Positions 54,772 to 63,520 of a stretch of 63,520 nt of DNA are shown here, in pieces (the first letter of the stretch is position 1; the number at the start of each line of letters is the position of its first letter). The position numbers were made by a program, and so were the translations under genes. Where the stretch lies: positions 1 to 63,520 of the forward strand of contig CABJAE010000014.1 in assembly GCA_902363535.1 (NCBI GenBank), given 5' to 3'. Source of the DNA: Peptoniphilaceae bacterium. Lineage in GTDB: Bacteria > Bacillota > Clostridia > Tissierellales > Peptoniphilaceae. The notes beneath the pieces are model-generated. The model was not told the DNA's origin and ran no database searches. It worked only from the letters and a program-made list of their open reading frames with translations.

Positions 54772-56544
54772 ATGGCTTCGATCATCGACGATGAAATTAT
54801 TCAGCGGGTAAAAGAAGAGAGCGATATTGTCGAGTGGATCGGTCGATACACAAAACTTGAGAAAAAAGGAAGAAATTACATGGGTCTTTGTCCTTTTCAT
54901 ACGGAAAAGACCCCTTCTTTTTCTGTGCAGCCGGATAAGGGCTACTACCACTGTTTCGGTTGCGGCGCCGGCGGCGATATAATCAAATTTCTCATGGAAA
55001 AAGAGGGCCTGGGCTTTATCGAAGCCGTGGAGAAATTGGCGGAAGACCTTCACATCGACTTAAAGCCTTCCTTCAGAGACACGGAGGCGGAAAAAAAGCG
55101 GGCCCGCATGGTGGCCATGAACCGGGAGGCGGCCCTTTACTACATGGAAATTTTGAGCCGCAATCCCCACAGCCTGAACTATTTAAAAAACCGCGGCATC
55201 GCAAGAGACATGATCATGGCCTTCGGCCTGGGTTTCGCCCCTGCCGGCGGCGATCAACTCTTGGGCCACATGAAGGAGAAGGGCTACGAGGAAAAAGAGC
55301 TCTTCGACGCGAACCTTCTCTCCTACAATGAGGAGAAAAACCATTACTACGATCGCTTCAGAAACCGCCTGATCTTTCCCATTATCGACAGAAAATCCCG
55401 CGTCGTGGGCTTCGGCGGCCGGGTTCTCGACGACAGCTTGCCGAAATACTTAAACTCCTCGGACACCCTGCTCTACAAAAAGAGCCGGGAGCTCTACGGA
55501 TTAAATCGCGTCATGAAAGTATCGGATCGCTCACGGATTCTTTTGGTGGAAGGCTATATGGACGTGATCTCCCTTCACGCGGCGGGGATCGGCTACGCCG
55601 TGGCGAGTTTGGGCACTTCCCTCACCCGAGAGCAGGCCCGGGTGATTAAGCGCTACGGCAAACAGGTCTTTATCTGCTACGACGGCGACAATGCCGGGCT
55701 TCAGGCCACGAACAGGGCCATCGACATCTTGGCTGCGGAAGACATTCGCCCGCGCATCGTCGTGCTGGAAGGGGGAAAAGATCCCGACGAATACATTCGG
55801 GACTACGGAAAAATCGCCTTTGAAGGCAAGCTGAACCGGGGCCTTTCCTCCATCGAGTTTCAGGTACAAAATCTGGAAAAAAATTTTCAACTTGAAGACG
55901 CCGCTTCCCTCTCGGAATTTTTAAAAGGCGTCACGGCCATTTTGTCGAAGGTGAAAAGCCCGGTGGAGCGGGACGTCTTCGCGAAGAAATTCGCCGAGAC
56001 CTATGGCGTACGCCCCGAATCCTTCGAAGGAGAAATCCGCCGGGGCAATCTGAATCGGCCAAAGAAAGCGGCGACAACGCCTCAGTCGGATCCCATGGAA
56101 AGCTTGTGGCTCAGTCTCTTGCAGTACGGCCTGGAAGACAAAGATTTTTTCGCCATTATCGAAGCGAAGGATCAGTGGAAATTTGTGGCAGGAGAAAGCT
56201 GGGGCCTCATGTTTACCACCATGGCGGATCTCTACAAAGAGGACCTTCCGCAGAAGGAGCGCAAGGGGCAATTTTTCGATGCCTATCCGGAGATGAAAGA
56301 CCGTTTTTATCGCCTCACAAAGGGTATGGATCTAATACAGGGTGAAGCCATCGTCGGCGAGCTGATCGACCGCATTTATGCCGAAGGGCTCAGGCTTCGC
56401 AGTCAGAAATTACTACACGATATAGAACATATGGAACAGGCCCATGAGGCGGACGAGAATCAAAGTCTGCCCGAGAAATTATATGAACTCAACGAAATAA
56501 ACCGACGTTTACAGGAAGTAGAAAAGGGGACGAATCATAGATGA
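54772..56544 (+). CDS. dnaG: DNA primase
   Basis: 590 residues. The CHC2 zinc finger [13 protein letters not shown] ... [11 protein letters not shown], the TOPRIM core [16 protein letters not shown] and [10 protein letters not shown], and the DnaB-binding C-terminus are present. It makes primers for replication. It overlaps sigA by 4 bp, forming the macromolecular-synthesis operon. Confidence 0.97.
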   Translation: MASIIDDEIIQRVKEESDIVEWIGRYTKLEKKGRNYMGLCPFHTEKTPSFSVQPDKGYYHCFGCGAGGDIIKFLMEKEGLGFIEAVEKLAEDLHIDLKPSFRDTEAEKKRARMVAMNREAALYYMEILSRNPHSLNYLKNRGIARDMIMAFGLGFAPAGGDQLLGHMKEKGYEEKELFDANLLSYNEEKNHYYDRFRNRLIFPIIDRKSRVVGFGGRVLDDSLPKYLNSSDTLLYKKSRELYGLNRVMKVSDRSRILLVEGYMDVISLHAAGIGYAVASLGTSLTREQARVIKRYGKQVFICYDGDNAGLQATNRAIDILAAEDIRPRIVVLEGGKDPDEYIRDYGKIAFEGKLNRGLSSIEFQVQNLEKNFQLEDAASLSEFLKGVTAILSKVKSPVERDVFAKKFAETYGVRPESFEGEIRRGNLNRPKKAATTPQSDPMESLWLSLLQYGLEDKDFFAIIEAKDQWKFVAGESWGLMFTTMADLYKEDLPQKERKGQFFDAYPEMKDRFYRLTKGMDLIQGEAIVGELIDRIYAEGLRLRSQKLLHDIEHMEQAHEADENQSLPEKLYELNEINRRLQEVEKGTNHR

Positions 56545-57653
56545 CGAACAGTATGGATCACAAGGATCAACTCCACCAATTTGACGAACACATTTTGGAA
56601 AAAGATCCGGCCATTGAAAAGTTATTTAAAAAAGGCGTCAAGCACGGCAGTTTAACGGCAAAAGAAGTCATCGATGCGCTCGATGACGTGGATTTATCCA
56701 GCGATGAAATGGACGACATCTATGCGGAGTTTGAAGATCTCGACGTGGAAATTTTAAAAGACGACGAGGAAAAAAAGCATAAGGCGACGAAAAAGAAGAA
56801 AGAACCCACGGAAGTCAAAGGCGGCAGCGTGGACGATCCCGTGCGCATGTATTTAAAAGAGATCGGAAAGATTCCCCTCTTGGAGCCCGACGAAGAAGTG
56901 GCCATTGCCAAGCGCATGGAAGAAGGCGACGAGCTGGCCAAGCAGGAATTGGCCGAAGCGAATTTGCGTCTCGTGGTAAGTATCGCCAAGCGCTACGTGG
57001 GCCGAGGCATGAGCTTTTTGGATTTAATTCAAGAAGGCAATTTGGGTCTCATGAAGGCCGTAGACAAATTCGATTATAAAAAGGGCTTTAAATTCTCCAC
57101 CTACGCCACTTGGTGGATTCGCCAAGCCATTACGCGTGCCATTGCCGATCAGGCGCGGACCATTCGTATTCCCGTGCACATGGTGGAAACCATCAATAAA
57201 TTGGTGCGGGTACAACGGCAATTGGTGCAAGATTTGGGCCGGGATCCGCAACCGGAAGAAATCGCCGAAGAAATGGGCATTACCGTGGACAAGGTGCGTG
57301 AAATTCAAAAGATCGCCCAAGAGCCCGTGAGCCTGGAGACGCCCATCGGCGAAGAAGAGGATTCCCACTTAGGCGACTTTATTCCCGACGACGACATCCT
57401 CTCTCCTCAAGAGGCGGCCACCTTTATTCTCCTGAAGGAACAATTAGGCGACGTCCTCACCACCTTGACGGAAAGAGAAAAACAAGTGCTCACCCTGCGC
57501 TTCGGCTTGGAAGACGGTCGCGCCCGCACATTGGAAGAAGTGGGCAAGGAATTTGACGTGACCCGGGAGCGGATTCGTCAAATCGAAGCCAAGGCATTGA
57601 GAAAGCTGCGCCACCCGAGCCGCAGCAAGAAACTGAAAGACTTTTTGGAATGA
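56541..57653 (+). CDS. sigA: RNA polymerase primary sigma factor
   Basis: 370 residues. Acidic region 1.1-like N-terminus, region 1.2 [17 protein letters not shown], region 2.4 [16 protein letters not shown] and region 4.2 TREKQ-type end [23 protein letters not shown]. It recognises the TTGACA/TATAAT promoters seen across the window. ATG 56553 is an alternative start. Confidence 0.97.
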   Translation: MTNSMDHKDQLHQFDEHILEKDPAIEKLFKKGVKHGSLTAKEVIDALDDVDLSSDEMDDIYAEFEDLDVEILKDDEEKKHKATKKKKEPTEVKGGSVDDPVRMYLKEIGKIPLLEPDEEVAIAKRMEEGDELAKQELAEANLRLVVSIAKRYVGRGMSFLDLIQEGNLGLMKAVDKFDYKKGFKFSTYATWWIRQAITRAIADQARTIRIPVHMVETINKLVRVQRQLVQDLGRDPQPEEIAEEMGITVDKVREIQKIAQEPVSLETPIGEEEDSHLGDFIPDDDILSPQEAATFILLKEQLGDVLTTLTEREKQVLTLRFGLEDGRARTLEEVGKEFDVTRERIRQIEAKALRKLRHPSRSKKLKDFLE

Positions 57654-58318
57654 TTGAATCGTCGAAGCGGCTTACGGCCGTCTTTCATATGACCCCGGCG
57701 GTTCACTGTGTGGGAGATATAGGCTGCGACCACGGCTATATCTCCCACGCCCTTTTAGAGACAAACAGAGCCGAGAAAGTCATCGCTACGGACATTTCCG
57801 CCCCGAGCTTAAACAAGGCGGCTACACTTCTGACAGGGGCCTTTTGCGGCCGTTTCGAAACCCGCTTGGGCGACGGCTTTGCTCCCATCGCCGAGGGAGA
57901 AATTCAAGGAGCCATTATTATGGGCATGGGCGGCCAATTAATCGCCGACATTTTGGCCCGGGGAAAAGACGTGGTGAATTCTCTGGATTGGTGCATCGTT
58001 CAGCCCATGCAGGGGGCGGAGGACCTCTTCGATTACTTGAACAGATCGGGCTTTGAATTAATGGAATCAGATCTCGTGGAAGAGCGGGGCAAATTTTATC
58101 CCCTCATGAAAATCGCAGCCGGCGGAAGCGATGTTTTTTCCTGGGAAGATTTTATTCATTGCGACGACTTTCTGCCCATGGCGGAAAAAGAAAAAGCCCG
58201 CCTCGAAGGCGTGGCCCGCGCCGTGGAAGTGAGCGGCAAAAAGGATTTAATCGACAAGGTGAAAAGGGACGTGGAAAGATGGGAGGCATACATTGAACTG
58301 TGTAGAAATCATCAATAA
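57650..58318 (+). CDS. trmK: tRNA (adenine-22-N1)-methyltransferase
   Basis: 222 residues. SAM-binding motif [14 protein letters not shown] and [14 protein letters not shown] are typical TrmK. It methylates A22 in tRNA. The start overlaps the sigA stop (ATGA). Confidence 0.9.
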   Translation: MIESSKRLTAVFHMTPAVHCVGDIGCDHGYISHALLETNRAEKVIATDISAPSLNKAATLLTGAFCGRFETRLGDGFAPIAEGEIQGAIIMGMGGQLIADILARGKDVVNSLDWCIVQPMQGAEDLFDYLNRSGFELMESDLVEERGKFYPLMKIAAGGSDVFSWEDFIHCDDFLPMAEKEKARLEGVARAVEVSGKKDLIDKVKRDVERWEAYIELCRNHQ

Positions 58319-59048
58319 TTTGCGCAAATGGGCGCCGGAAGAGCTTCAGGAGCCCTGGGACGCCAGCGGTTGGCAGATTAAGCTTGCGGATCGCGACGTG
58401 ACGAATGTGGTGGTGGCCATGGACGTGGTGCCGGAGGTGGTGGATCTCGCGACGGAAGTCGGCGCGGAATTGATTTTAACCCACCATCCCTTTCTTTTCG
58501 GCGGCCTTTCCAATGTGGCGGAAGAGACGACGAAAGGCGCCATGGTGGTGGATTTAATTCGCCGCGGCATTTCCGTCTACTCCGCCCACACCAATATGGA
58601 CAAGGCCAAGGGCGGCGTAAATGATCAGTGGATCGACAAGCTCGGGCTTAAAAATGTCCGCGTCTTATCGGAAGAAGACGAGCTGGGAATCATCGGCGAA
58701 AACAACATGAGCCTCACCGATCTCAAGGCCGTCTTTGAAGCCGAAGCCATCGACAATGTGCGGGGCTACGGCAAAAAGAAAGAGGCGGTGGACACCATCG
58801 CCTTCGTCGGCGGAAGCGGCGCCGATTACATCGACGAGGCGGCCCTTCAAGGCGCCGATGTGCTCATCACCGGGGATGTAAAGCACCACGACGGCCAACA
58901 CGCCGCGGAAATCGGCCTCATGGTACTGGACATCGGCCATTTCCACAGCGAAAAGGCCATCTTAATGGCCATGGCGGAGTGGGTGGAAGAAATTTCCGGC
59001 GCCAGTGCCCACGTGGTGATGAATTCCCCCTTCGTCTTTGAAATCTGA
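58293..59048 (+). CDS. Nif3-like dinuclear metal center protein
   Basis: 251 residues from TTG 58293 (GGGAGG upstream), overlapping trmK by 26 bp. WDASGWQIKLAD, LTHHPFLFGG and HTNMDKAKGGVND hold metal-binding histidines, and VLDIGHFHSEKAIL closes the fold. The short form (about 250 residues) lacks the inserted PII-like domain. It has been linked to GTP cyclohydrolase-like (FolE2) folding; function unresolved. Its last codons contain the -35 of the RNase P promoter. Confidence 0.9.
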   Translation: MNCVEIINNLRKWAPEELQEPWDASGWQIKLADRDVTNVVVAMDVVPEVVDLATEVGAELILTHHPFLFGGLSNVAEETTKGAMVVDLIRRGISVYSAHTNMDKAKGGVNDQWIDKLGLKNVRVLSEEDELGIIGENNMSLTDLKAVFEAEAIDNVRGYGKKKEAVDTIAFVGGSGADYIDEAALQGADVLITGDVKHHDGQHAAEIGLMVLDIGHFHSEKAILMAMAEWVEEISGASAHVVMNSPFVFEI

Positions 59049-59066
59049 AACCGAATATGGTAAAAT
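59038..59066 (+). promoter_or_regulatory. Promoter of rnpB
   Basis: TTGAAA (59038-59043) in the end of the Nif3 gene, 17-bp spacer and TAAAAT (59061-59066). The start near 59072 matches the RNA's 5' helix. Confidence 0.75.
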
Positions 59067-59070
59067 AATT

Positions 59071-59398
59071 CGTCGAGTACGTCAGTTAACTGCGCGTAGC
59101 GAGGAAAGTCCGTGCTCCACAGAGCGAGAATGCCGGATAACGTCCGGTGGGGGCGACCCCAAGGCTAGTGCAACAGAGAGATACCGCCTGCAAAGGTAAG
59201 GGTGGAAAGGCGAGGTAAGAGCTCACCAGCGCACAGGCGACTGTGCGGCTATGTAAACCCCATTCGGAGCAAGACCAAAGAGGGAAAAAGGCGGCTGCTC
59301 GTCGTCTCCGGTAGGTAGGTCGCTAGAGCTTTCCGGCGACGGAAAGACCAGACAGATAGTTAACCGATACAAAACACGGCTTATAGACGTAGTCGACG
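59071..59398 (+). ncRNA. rnpB: RNase P RNA
   Basis: The conserved GAGGAAAGTCCGTGCTCC near the 5' end, the central GCAACAGAGAGATACCGCC-like block and the 3' CGGCTTATAGAC are standard for bacterial RNase P RNA. The ends pair as helix P1 (GTCGAGTACGTC with GACGTAGTCGAC, one mismatch). Length is about 328 bases. It processes tRNA precursors with RnpA. Confidence 0.95.
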
Positions 59399-59400
59399 AA

Positions 59401-59423
59401 AGCGGGGGAGACCCCGCTTTTTT
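59401..59423 (+). terminator. Terminator of rnpB
   Basis: AGCGGGG and CCCCGCT around GAGA, then a T run. Confidence 0.9.
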
Positions 59424-59492
59424 AGTGCAAAAATTATGAAAAGACTGATACAATAAATACGTGAATGAATGAACAGAAGAAAAGGAATGCTG

Positions 59493-60635
59493 ATGAAAAC
59501 AATTCGACTCTTTTTATTGGCGGCGCTACTCATTTTAACGGGCTGTGAAGCCGAAGGGCCGCCGCAGAAAGAAAAAAAGATGGTGCCCACGGAGGTGAGC
59601 CTCGTCGCCTTCGGGGATTACATGATGCACCGGCCCCAGATCAACGCAGCGAGGCGGGGCGAGGGCTTTGATTTTACCGAGGACTTTCGCTACGTGAAGC
59701 CCTTTATCGACGATGCCGACATTGCCATGATCAATTTGGAAACCACCTTAACCGACGGGGCGAAGGGCTATACCACCTTTCCCATGTTTGCAACGCCCAT
59801 AGAAATAGCACGGGACTTGAAGGCCGTGGGCTTCGACGTGGTGTCCACGGCCAACAATCACGCCTACGACACCTTCGGGCCCGGTGTGGAGAATACCTAC
59901 CGCGCCCTCGCCGAGGCGGGCATGGATGTGGTGGGTACCGGCGAGGAGGAAGCGAAGCCCCTCATCAAAACCGTGAACGCCATCAAAATCGGCTTTCTCT
60001 CCTACACCTACGGCCTCAACGGAAACGACGGGGTGATGAAAAACAGCGACAAGCCCCACGCCGTGGCCATCTATTCCGAAGAAAAGGTGGACGAGGACAT
60101 GGCCGCATTAAAGGCGCAAGGCGTCGATGCCGTCGTCTGCTTTATGCATTGGGGCGAGGAGTACACGAAGGCGCCGACGGCCGCGCAGAAAAAGCAGGCG
60201 GCCTATTTGGCGGAAAAAGGCGTGGATATTATTTTCGGAAGCCATCCCCACGTGCCTCTCGCCATCGATAACATCGCGCGGGGCGACAAACACACCTTCG
60301 TCGCCTACTCCATGGGCAATTTCGTCTCCAATCAGCGGCGCGAGTACATGAATATGAGCCGCGTGGAGACGGGGCAAATGGTGCGGGCGCGCCTCAGAAA
60401 AGACGAGATGGGCACGAAAGTCGTGGCCTTTCAGCCCGACGCCCTCTACGTGGACAAACATTGGGGTGAGCATCTGTACTTCCACGTGCTTCCCGCGGAG
60501 GCCGTATTGAGCGGTGAAATTCCCTGCCCGAGGCGCGATCAAGTGAGAGGGCGGCTGGAAGAGACCGTGAAGGCCCACAGGGAACGTATCAATCCCGATT
60601 TGATTTTATCGGTGTGTAACGACAAGAACGATTAA
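59493..60635 (+). CDS. CapA-family lipoprotein
   Basis: About 380 residues from ATG 59493 (AAAGGA six bases before; ATG 59469 and 59487 also in frame). The N-terminus MKTIRLFLLAALLILTGCEA is a lipoprotein signal with the LTGC lipobox. The CapA/PgsA core (VAFGDYMMHRP, MINLETTL, STANNHAYDTFGPG, FMHWGEEY, IFGSHPHVPL) resembles a calcineurin-like metallophosphatase. CapA takes part in poly-gamma-glutamate export, but no capB/capC is present, so the target polymer is unclear. Confidence 0.9.
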   Translation: MKTIRLFLLAALLILTGCEAEGPPQKEKKMVPTEVSLVAFGDYMMHRPQINAARRGEGFDFTEDFRYVKPFIDDADIAMINLETTLTDGAKGYTTFPMFATPIEIARDLKAVGFDVVSTANNHAYDTFGPGVENTYRALAEAGMDVVGTGEEEAKPLIKTVNAIKIGFLSYTYGLNGNDGVMKNSDKPHAVAIYSEEKVDEDMAALKAQGVDAVVCFMHWGEEYTKAPTAAQKKQAAYLAEKGVDIIFGSHPHVPLAIDNIARGDKHTFVAYSMGNFVSNQRREYMNMSRVETGQMVRARLRKDEMGTKVVAFQPDALYVDKHWGEHLYFHVLPAEAVLSGEIPCPRRDQVRGRLEETVKAHRERINPDLILSVCNDKND

Positions 60636-60678
60636 AGGACACGAAAACAGACGTAGCAAAAAAACTGAAAGGAATACA

Positions 60679-62016
60679 ATGAAACGACTCAATCGCGTGG
60701 CGGCATTTATACTCATCGTCGCCATCCTTCTTACGCCGGGAGCGGCCTTTGCCGCAACTGCGCCGACCATCAGCGCCCAAGGGGCCATCGTTATGGACTA
60801 CGATACGGGGCAGGTGCTCTACGAAAAAAACGCGGATACGCCCCGTTCCGCCGCCTCCATGACAAAGGTCATGACCGCCTACATCGTCCTCGACGCCCTG
60901 CGCACCGGCGAAGCTACATGGGACACGGTGATCCCCATTTCCGACAATGCCCGCAACCAGTCCCCTTGGGACAAGACGGACTTCGCCGAAACGGAGCGCC
61001 TCGGCGATTTGTTTGAACCCTACTTGATTCGCAGCAACAATCAAATGGGCATCGCCATCGGAGAATACTTCGGCGGCGGAAGCGAGGCCACCTTTGCCGA
61101 GCGGATGAACGAAAAGGCGAGATTACTCGGCATCGACGCCTACTACACCGAGGCCAACGGCCTGAAGCCCAATCGCGTCACCCCCAGGGCACAGGCCCTT
61201 TTGACCCGCGCCATTATCAGCGACTACCCGGAGATATTAAACACCACCTCGAAACATCAGACAAAATATAAAAGCGAAATCTATCGCTCCACCAATCAGT
61301 TCTATCGAAAATTTCGTCGCTTTAAGGGAATCAACGGATTTAAAACGGGCACGGCGTCCTACTCCGGCCAATGCCTCACGGCAACCTACACGAAAAAAGG
61401 CCGCCGGTTGATTTCCGTGGTCATGGGATCCAAGGGAACTGACGGGCGCTACCACGACACCATGGTTCTATTGAATTACGCCATGAGCCGCTACATGACC
61501 TCTCCCTGGGCGAAGGATGTGCCGAGCCGGGCGAACCACGCAGGAATCAACACCGCCGCCTACCGCGGCCTTACGAGCTTTCAAGGCAGAGAGGCCATGA
61601 ACCGCGGCGAGTTTACCCTCTTAATGGGCCTCGCCCTTCGCCTACCTATGACGGAAGCAGGCGGTGGCTTTCCCGACGTGGCTGCCGATGCCTACTACGC
61701 CAAAGCCGTGGCGGCGGCGAAAAATGCCGGGCTCATCGACGGCTACGAAGACGGCAGCTTCCGCCCCGAACGCTTAATCAGCCGGGAAGAAATGGCGAAG
61801 ATCCTTTTCGTCGCCATGAAATACGACGTCACATTTTACGATTTGCCCTTTACGGACGCGGCGGCCATCGGCCCCGTCTTCCGGCCTGCTGTGGCAAATT
61901 TGACGGCGCGGGGGATTCTACACGGCAAGGACGGAAACCGATTCGATCCCAAGGGCACGGCGAGCAGAGAAGAAGCAACCCAAATGATGCTGAATTTAAA
62001 AAGCCAATTGAATTAA
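60679..62016 (+). CDS. D-alanyl-D-alanine carboxypeptidase with C-terminal SLH repeats
   Basis: 445 residues. A signal peptide ends at FAA. The peptidase motifs are SMTK, SNN and KTGT (about residues 59, 112 and 217). After residue 320 come two or three S-layer-homology repeats (GGFPDVAADAYYAKAVAAA, then PFTDAAAIGPVFRPAV and a third stub) that should bind secondary wall polymer. It trims pentapeptide stems while tethered to the wall. Preceded by AAAGGA. Confidence 0.92.
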   Translation: MKRLNRVAAFILIVAILLTPGAAFAATAPTISAQGAIVMDYDTGQVLYEKNADTPRSAASMTKVMTAYIVLDALRTGEATWDTVIPISDNARNQSPWDKTDFAETERLGDLFEPYLIRSNNQMGIAIGEYFGGGSEATFAERMNEKARLLGIDAYYTEANGLKPNRVTPRAQALLTRAIISDYPEILNTTSKHQTKYKSEIYRSTNQFYRKFRRFKGINGFKTGTASYSGQCLTATYTKKGRRLISVVMGSKGTDGRYHDTMVLLNYAMSRYMTSPWAKDVPSRANHAGINTAAYRGLTSFQGREAMNRGEFTLLMGLALRLPMTEAGGGFPDVAADAYYAKAVAAAKNAGLIDGYEDGSFRPERLISREEMAKILFVAMKYDVTFYDLPFTDAAAIGPVFRPAVANLTARGILHGKDGNRFDPKGTASREEATQMMLNLKSQLN

Positions 62017-62051
62017 AATAATTAAAAAATAAATGATAAAACATAGATGAT

Positions 62052-62091
62052 AAAGCCCTCACCGCGGAAAGAAAGCGGAAGAGGGCTTTTT
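62052..62091 (+). terminator. Terminator after the carboxypeptidase gene
   Basis: AAAGCCCTC (62052-62060) pairs with GAGGGCTTT (62081-62089), with an inner CCGC/GCGG helix, and a T run follows. Confidence 0.88.
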
Positions 62092-62227
62092 CATTTACAA
62101 AATAAAATTCACGACCTATCGACGGAAGGAAACTATTCATTTCGATTGAAATTTAGGAATAAACGGAAGATGGCACGACGTAAAAATCGTCGAGAAAAAA
62201 ACAAATGATAAAATACGAAAGTAGTAC

Positions 62228-62256
62228 TTGATAATTATTATCGTAATAGTTATAAT
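62228..62256 (+). promoter_or_regulatory. Promoter of the YSIRK surface protein
   Basis: TTGATA (62228-62233), 17-bp spacer and a perfect TATAAT (62251-62256). The leader to the ATG is about 110 bases and has a small hairpin (CTATG/CATAG, about 62310-62325). The rest of the gap 62017-62373 holds only the terminator and no gene. Confidence 0.75.
62230..62248. promoter_or_regulatory. Fur-box-like sequence in the promoter spacer
   Basis: GATAATTATTATCGTAATA matches 14 of 19 positions of the classical Fur box GATAATGATAATCATTATC. It covers the -35 to -10 spacer, where a repressor would block transcription. AT-rich spacers produce chance matches, so this is a hypothesis. Confidence 0.4.
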
Positions 62257-62373
62257 CAGAAATTGAGAGATGATAGTGTACATGGCAACTTTGAAATAGG
62301 TCTGCTATGGAAAAATACATAGAGTTTGACCTTCCTCAAAGACGCCATTTTGTTTTTAAATGAAGGAGGAAGA

Positions 62374-63520
62374 ATGAAACAGAAAGAGCAATGCCCTCGT
62401 TACGGCATGCGAAAATTATCGGTCGGTTTTGTCTCATGCCTTTTAGGCTTTACCTTAATTGCCGGGTTTATTCCGGGCAAATCCTATGCTTCCGGCGCGG
62501 GCGGAAATGATCTGTCGGCGGCAAAGCGCAATGGAACCGTGGTCGAATACCGCTTGACGAGCCATCACGGCAAGCATGACAAAGTCGATGCGAAATCTTC
62601 GGCAACGTCAAACGAAGACGTGCAAAGAAAATCGGTAGAATATGACAGGGAAAAAGCAAGAATCAAATGGAAAGCATTAAAACACGAAATAAGCGATATT
62701 GACGGCCTGTGGATCAACGGAAACCAATACACAAAAGGCAGAAAAAAAGACAAACTCCATCGGGGACAGTATTACTACGATAAAGGAAAAGTTTACATAA
62801 ACCCTGGACTCCGAAAGGGCGACGTAGTCAATCTGAAAATCAAGGGAAAGGACAATGGATTTAAGTATGACGGACGTAATTTAAACGCCATTAAGGATAA
62901 AGACCTATTTCCTCTTAGGACACCCAATCCAATAAAAGTCGGCGATCCCAACGCGCTGACGAAAGCGGAAAAACAAGAAATAATCAGACAAGTAAAGCAG
63001 CTGAATCCCCATGCAGAGAAATTTGAATATAACGGCAAGTATTTGATCTTATATTATCCGGACGGCAGTCGATGGGGCATTCGACTGGCAACGATTCTGG
63101 TGAAAGATGAATCGAAAGCGAGTGAAAAAGAGTTAGTCAAGGCGAAAGAAGAAGCCAAGGCCACCGTTGATCAGTTGGATGAGCTGAGCAAGGACGAAAA
63201 GACCGATGCAAAAACATCCATCGATCAAGCCGCTGACAAAGAGGCCATCGACAAGATTGTCAATGGAGCCAAGCAAACCAATAACGAACGTGCACAGGCA
63301 AAAAAAGAGTTAGCCAAGGCGAAAGAAGAAGCCAAGGCCACCGTTGATCAGTTGGATGAGCTGAGCAAGGACGAAAAGACCAATACGAAAGCATCCATCG
63401 ACCAAGCCGGTGACAAAGAGGCCATCGACAAGATTGTCAATGAAGCCACGAAAACCAATAACGAACGTGCACAGGTCAAAAAAGAGTTAGCCAAGGCGAA
63501 AGAAGAAGCCAAGGCCACCG
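62374..63520 (+). CDS. YSIRK-signal surface protein with GA-like repeats (3' end outside window)
   Basis: The frame is open from ATG 62374 to the window edge, at least 382 residues. AAGGAGGAAG precedes the ATG. The signal peptide contains YGMRKLSVG followed by a hydrophobic stretch (CLLGFTLIAGFI), a YSIRK/GxxS-type signal. After a basic region of about 200 residues come 59-residue repeats (177 bp each), three starts being visible, each with a long helix (KAKEEAKATVDQLDELS) and DKEAIDKIV, reminiscent of albumin-binding GA three-helix modules. An LPxTG anchor would lie outside the window. The ligand is not known. Confidence 0.85.
   Translation, partial: MKQKEQCPRYGMRKLSVGFVSCLLGFTLIAGFIPGKSYASGAGGNDLSAAKRNGTVVEYRLTSHHGKHDKVDAKSSATSNEDVQRKSVEYDREKARIKWKALKHEISDIDGLWINGNQYTKGRKKDKLHRGQYYYDKGKVYINPGLRKGDVVNLKIKGKDNGFKYDGRNLNAIKDKDLFPLRTPNPIKVGDPNALTKAEKQEIIRQVKQLNPHAEKFEYNGKYLILYYPDGSRWGIRLATILVKDESKASEKELVKAKEEAKATVDQLDELSKDEKTDAKTSIDQAADKEAIDKIVNGAKQTNNERAQAKKELAKAKEEAKATVDQLDELSKDEKTNTKASIDQAGDKEAIDKIVNEATKTNNERAQVKKELAKAKEEAKAT
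63127..63520 (+). repeat. 177-bp tandem repeats in the surface protein gene
   Basis: The shared segment AGTTAG plus following bases recurs at 63131, 63308 and 63485, a constant 177-bp period (59 codons). Copies are nearly identical with a few changes, so copy number probably varies between strains; the array runs out of the window. Confidence 0.9.

Overview
The window reads as chromosome of an anaerobic low-GC-lineage Gram-positive (Firmicutes sensu lato) with fairly GC-rich coding DNA. Gene order (lepA-hemW-hrcA-grpE-dnaK-dnaJ-prmA-rsmE-mtaB, then nfeD-floA-phoH-ybeY-dgkA-cdd-era-recO-glyQS-ccpN-ppsR-dgt-dnaG-sigA-trmK), an NfnAB-type transhydrogenase and a YSIRK-type surface protein suggest a Tissierellia/Peptoniphilaceae-like anaerobic coccus. 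This is inferred from gene content; no taxonomic marker was compared.

Layout. 1-0.63 kb: 3' end of an IS1182-type transposase. 0.8-2.9 kb: an EF-G paralogue. 3.1-9.3 kb: an AT-richer accessory locus with a multi-spanning histidine kinase, a NarL-type response regulator, a membrane-anchored acidic protein, two ABC-2-like permeases and an ABC ATPase. The kinase promoter and the transporter promoter carry the same 16-bp site at the same distance from the -10, and IS3-like terminal sequences in opposite orientation bracket the locus. 9.4-21 kb: small membrane proteins, a zinc-PLC-like protein, a TPR protein with a His/Cys tail, NfnAB, threonine synthase and homoserine kinase, an AlaX-like protein without zinc ligands, ComEC, HolA and RpsT. 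21.6-25.2 kb: LepB, LepA, HemW.

25.3-33.7 kb is a second AT-richer block inserted between hemW and hrcA. It starts with a frameshifted conjugative-transposon-type gene (CD1845 family) and ends with a fragment of a large serine recombinase. Between them lies a TetR-controlled cassette: two exporter-fold ABC half-transporters, an MptD-type ECF S component, EcfT and a double ECF ATPase. Near-identical palindromic operators flank tetR.

33.9-42.8 kb: heat-shock operon with two CIRCE elements around its promoter, then translation and RNA-modification genes, rpsU and yqeY. 42.8-59.05 kb: a dense housekeeping run of flotillin, RNA processing, cell wall, glycyl-tRNA synthetase, primase and sigma-A genes, mostly overlapping or nearly so. 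59.07-59.4 kb: RNase P RNA. 59.5-62 kb: a CapA-like lipoprotein and a D,D-carboxypeptidase with SLH repeats. From 62.37 kb to the edge: the 5' part of a large repeat-containing YSIRK surface protein whose promoter spacer resembles a Fur box.

The most novel-looking unit is the two-component/ABC locus at 3.1-9.3 kb. The tetR-ABC-ABC-MptD-EcfT-EcfA cassette at 26.3-33.3 kb is second.
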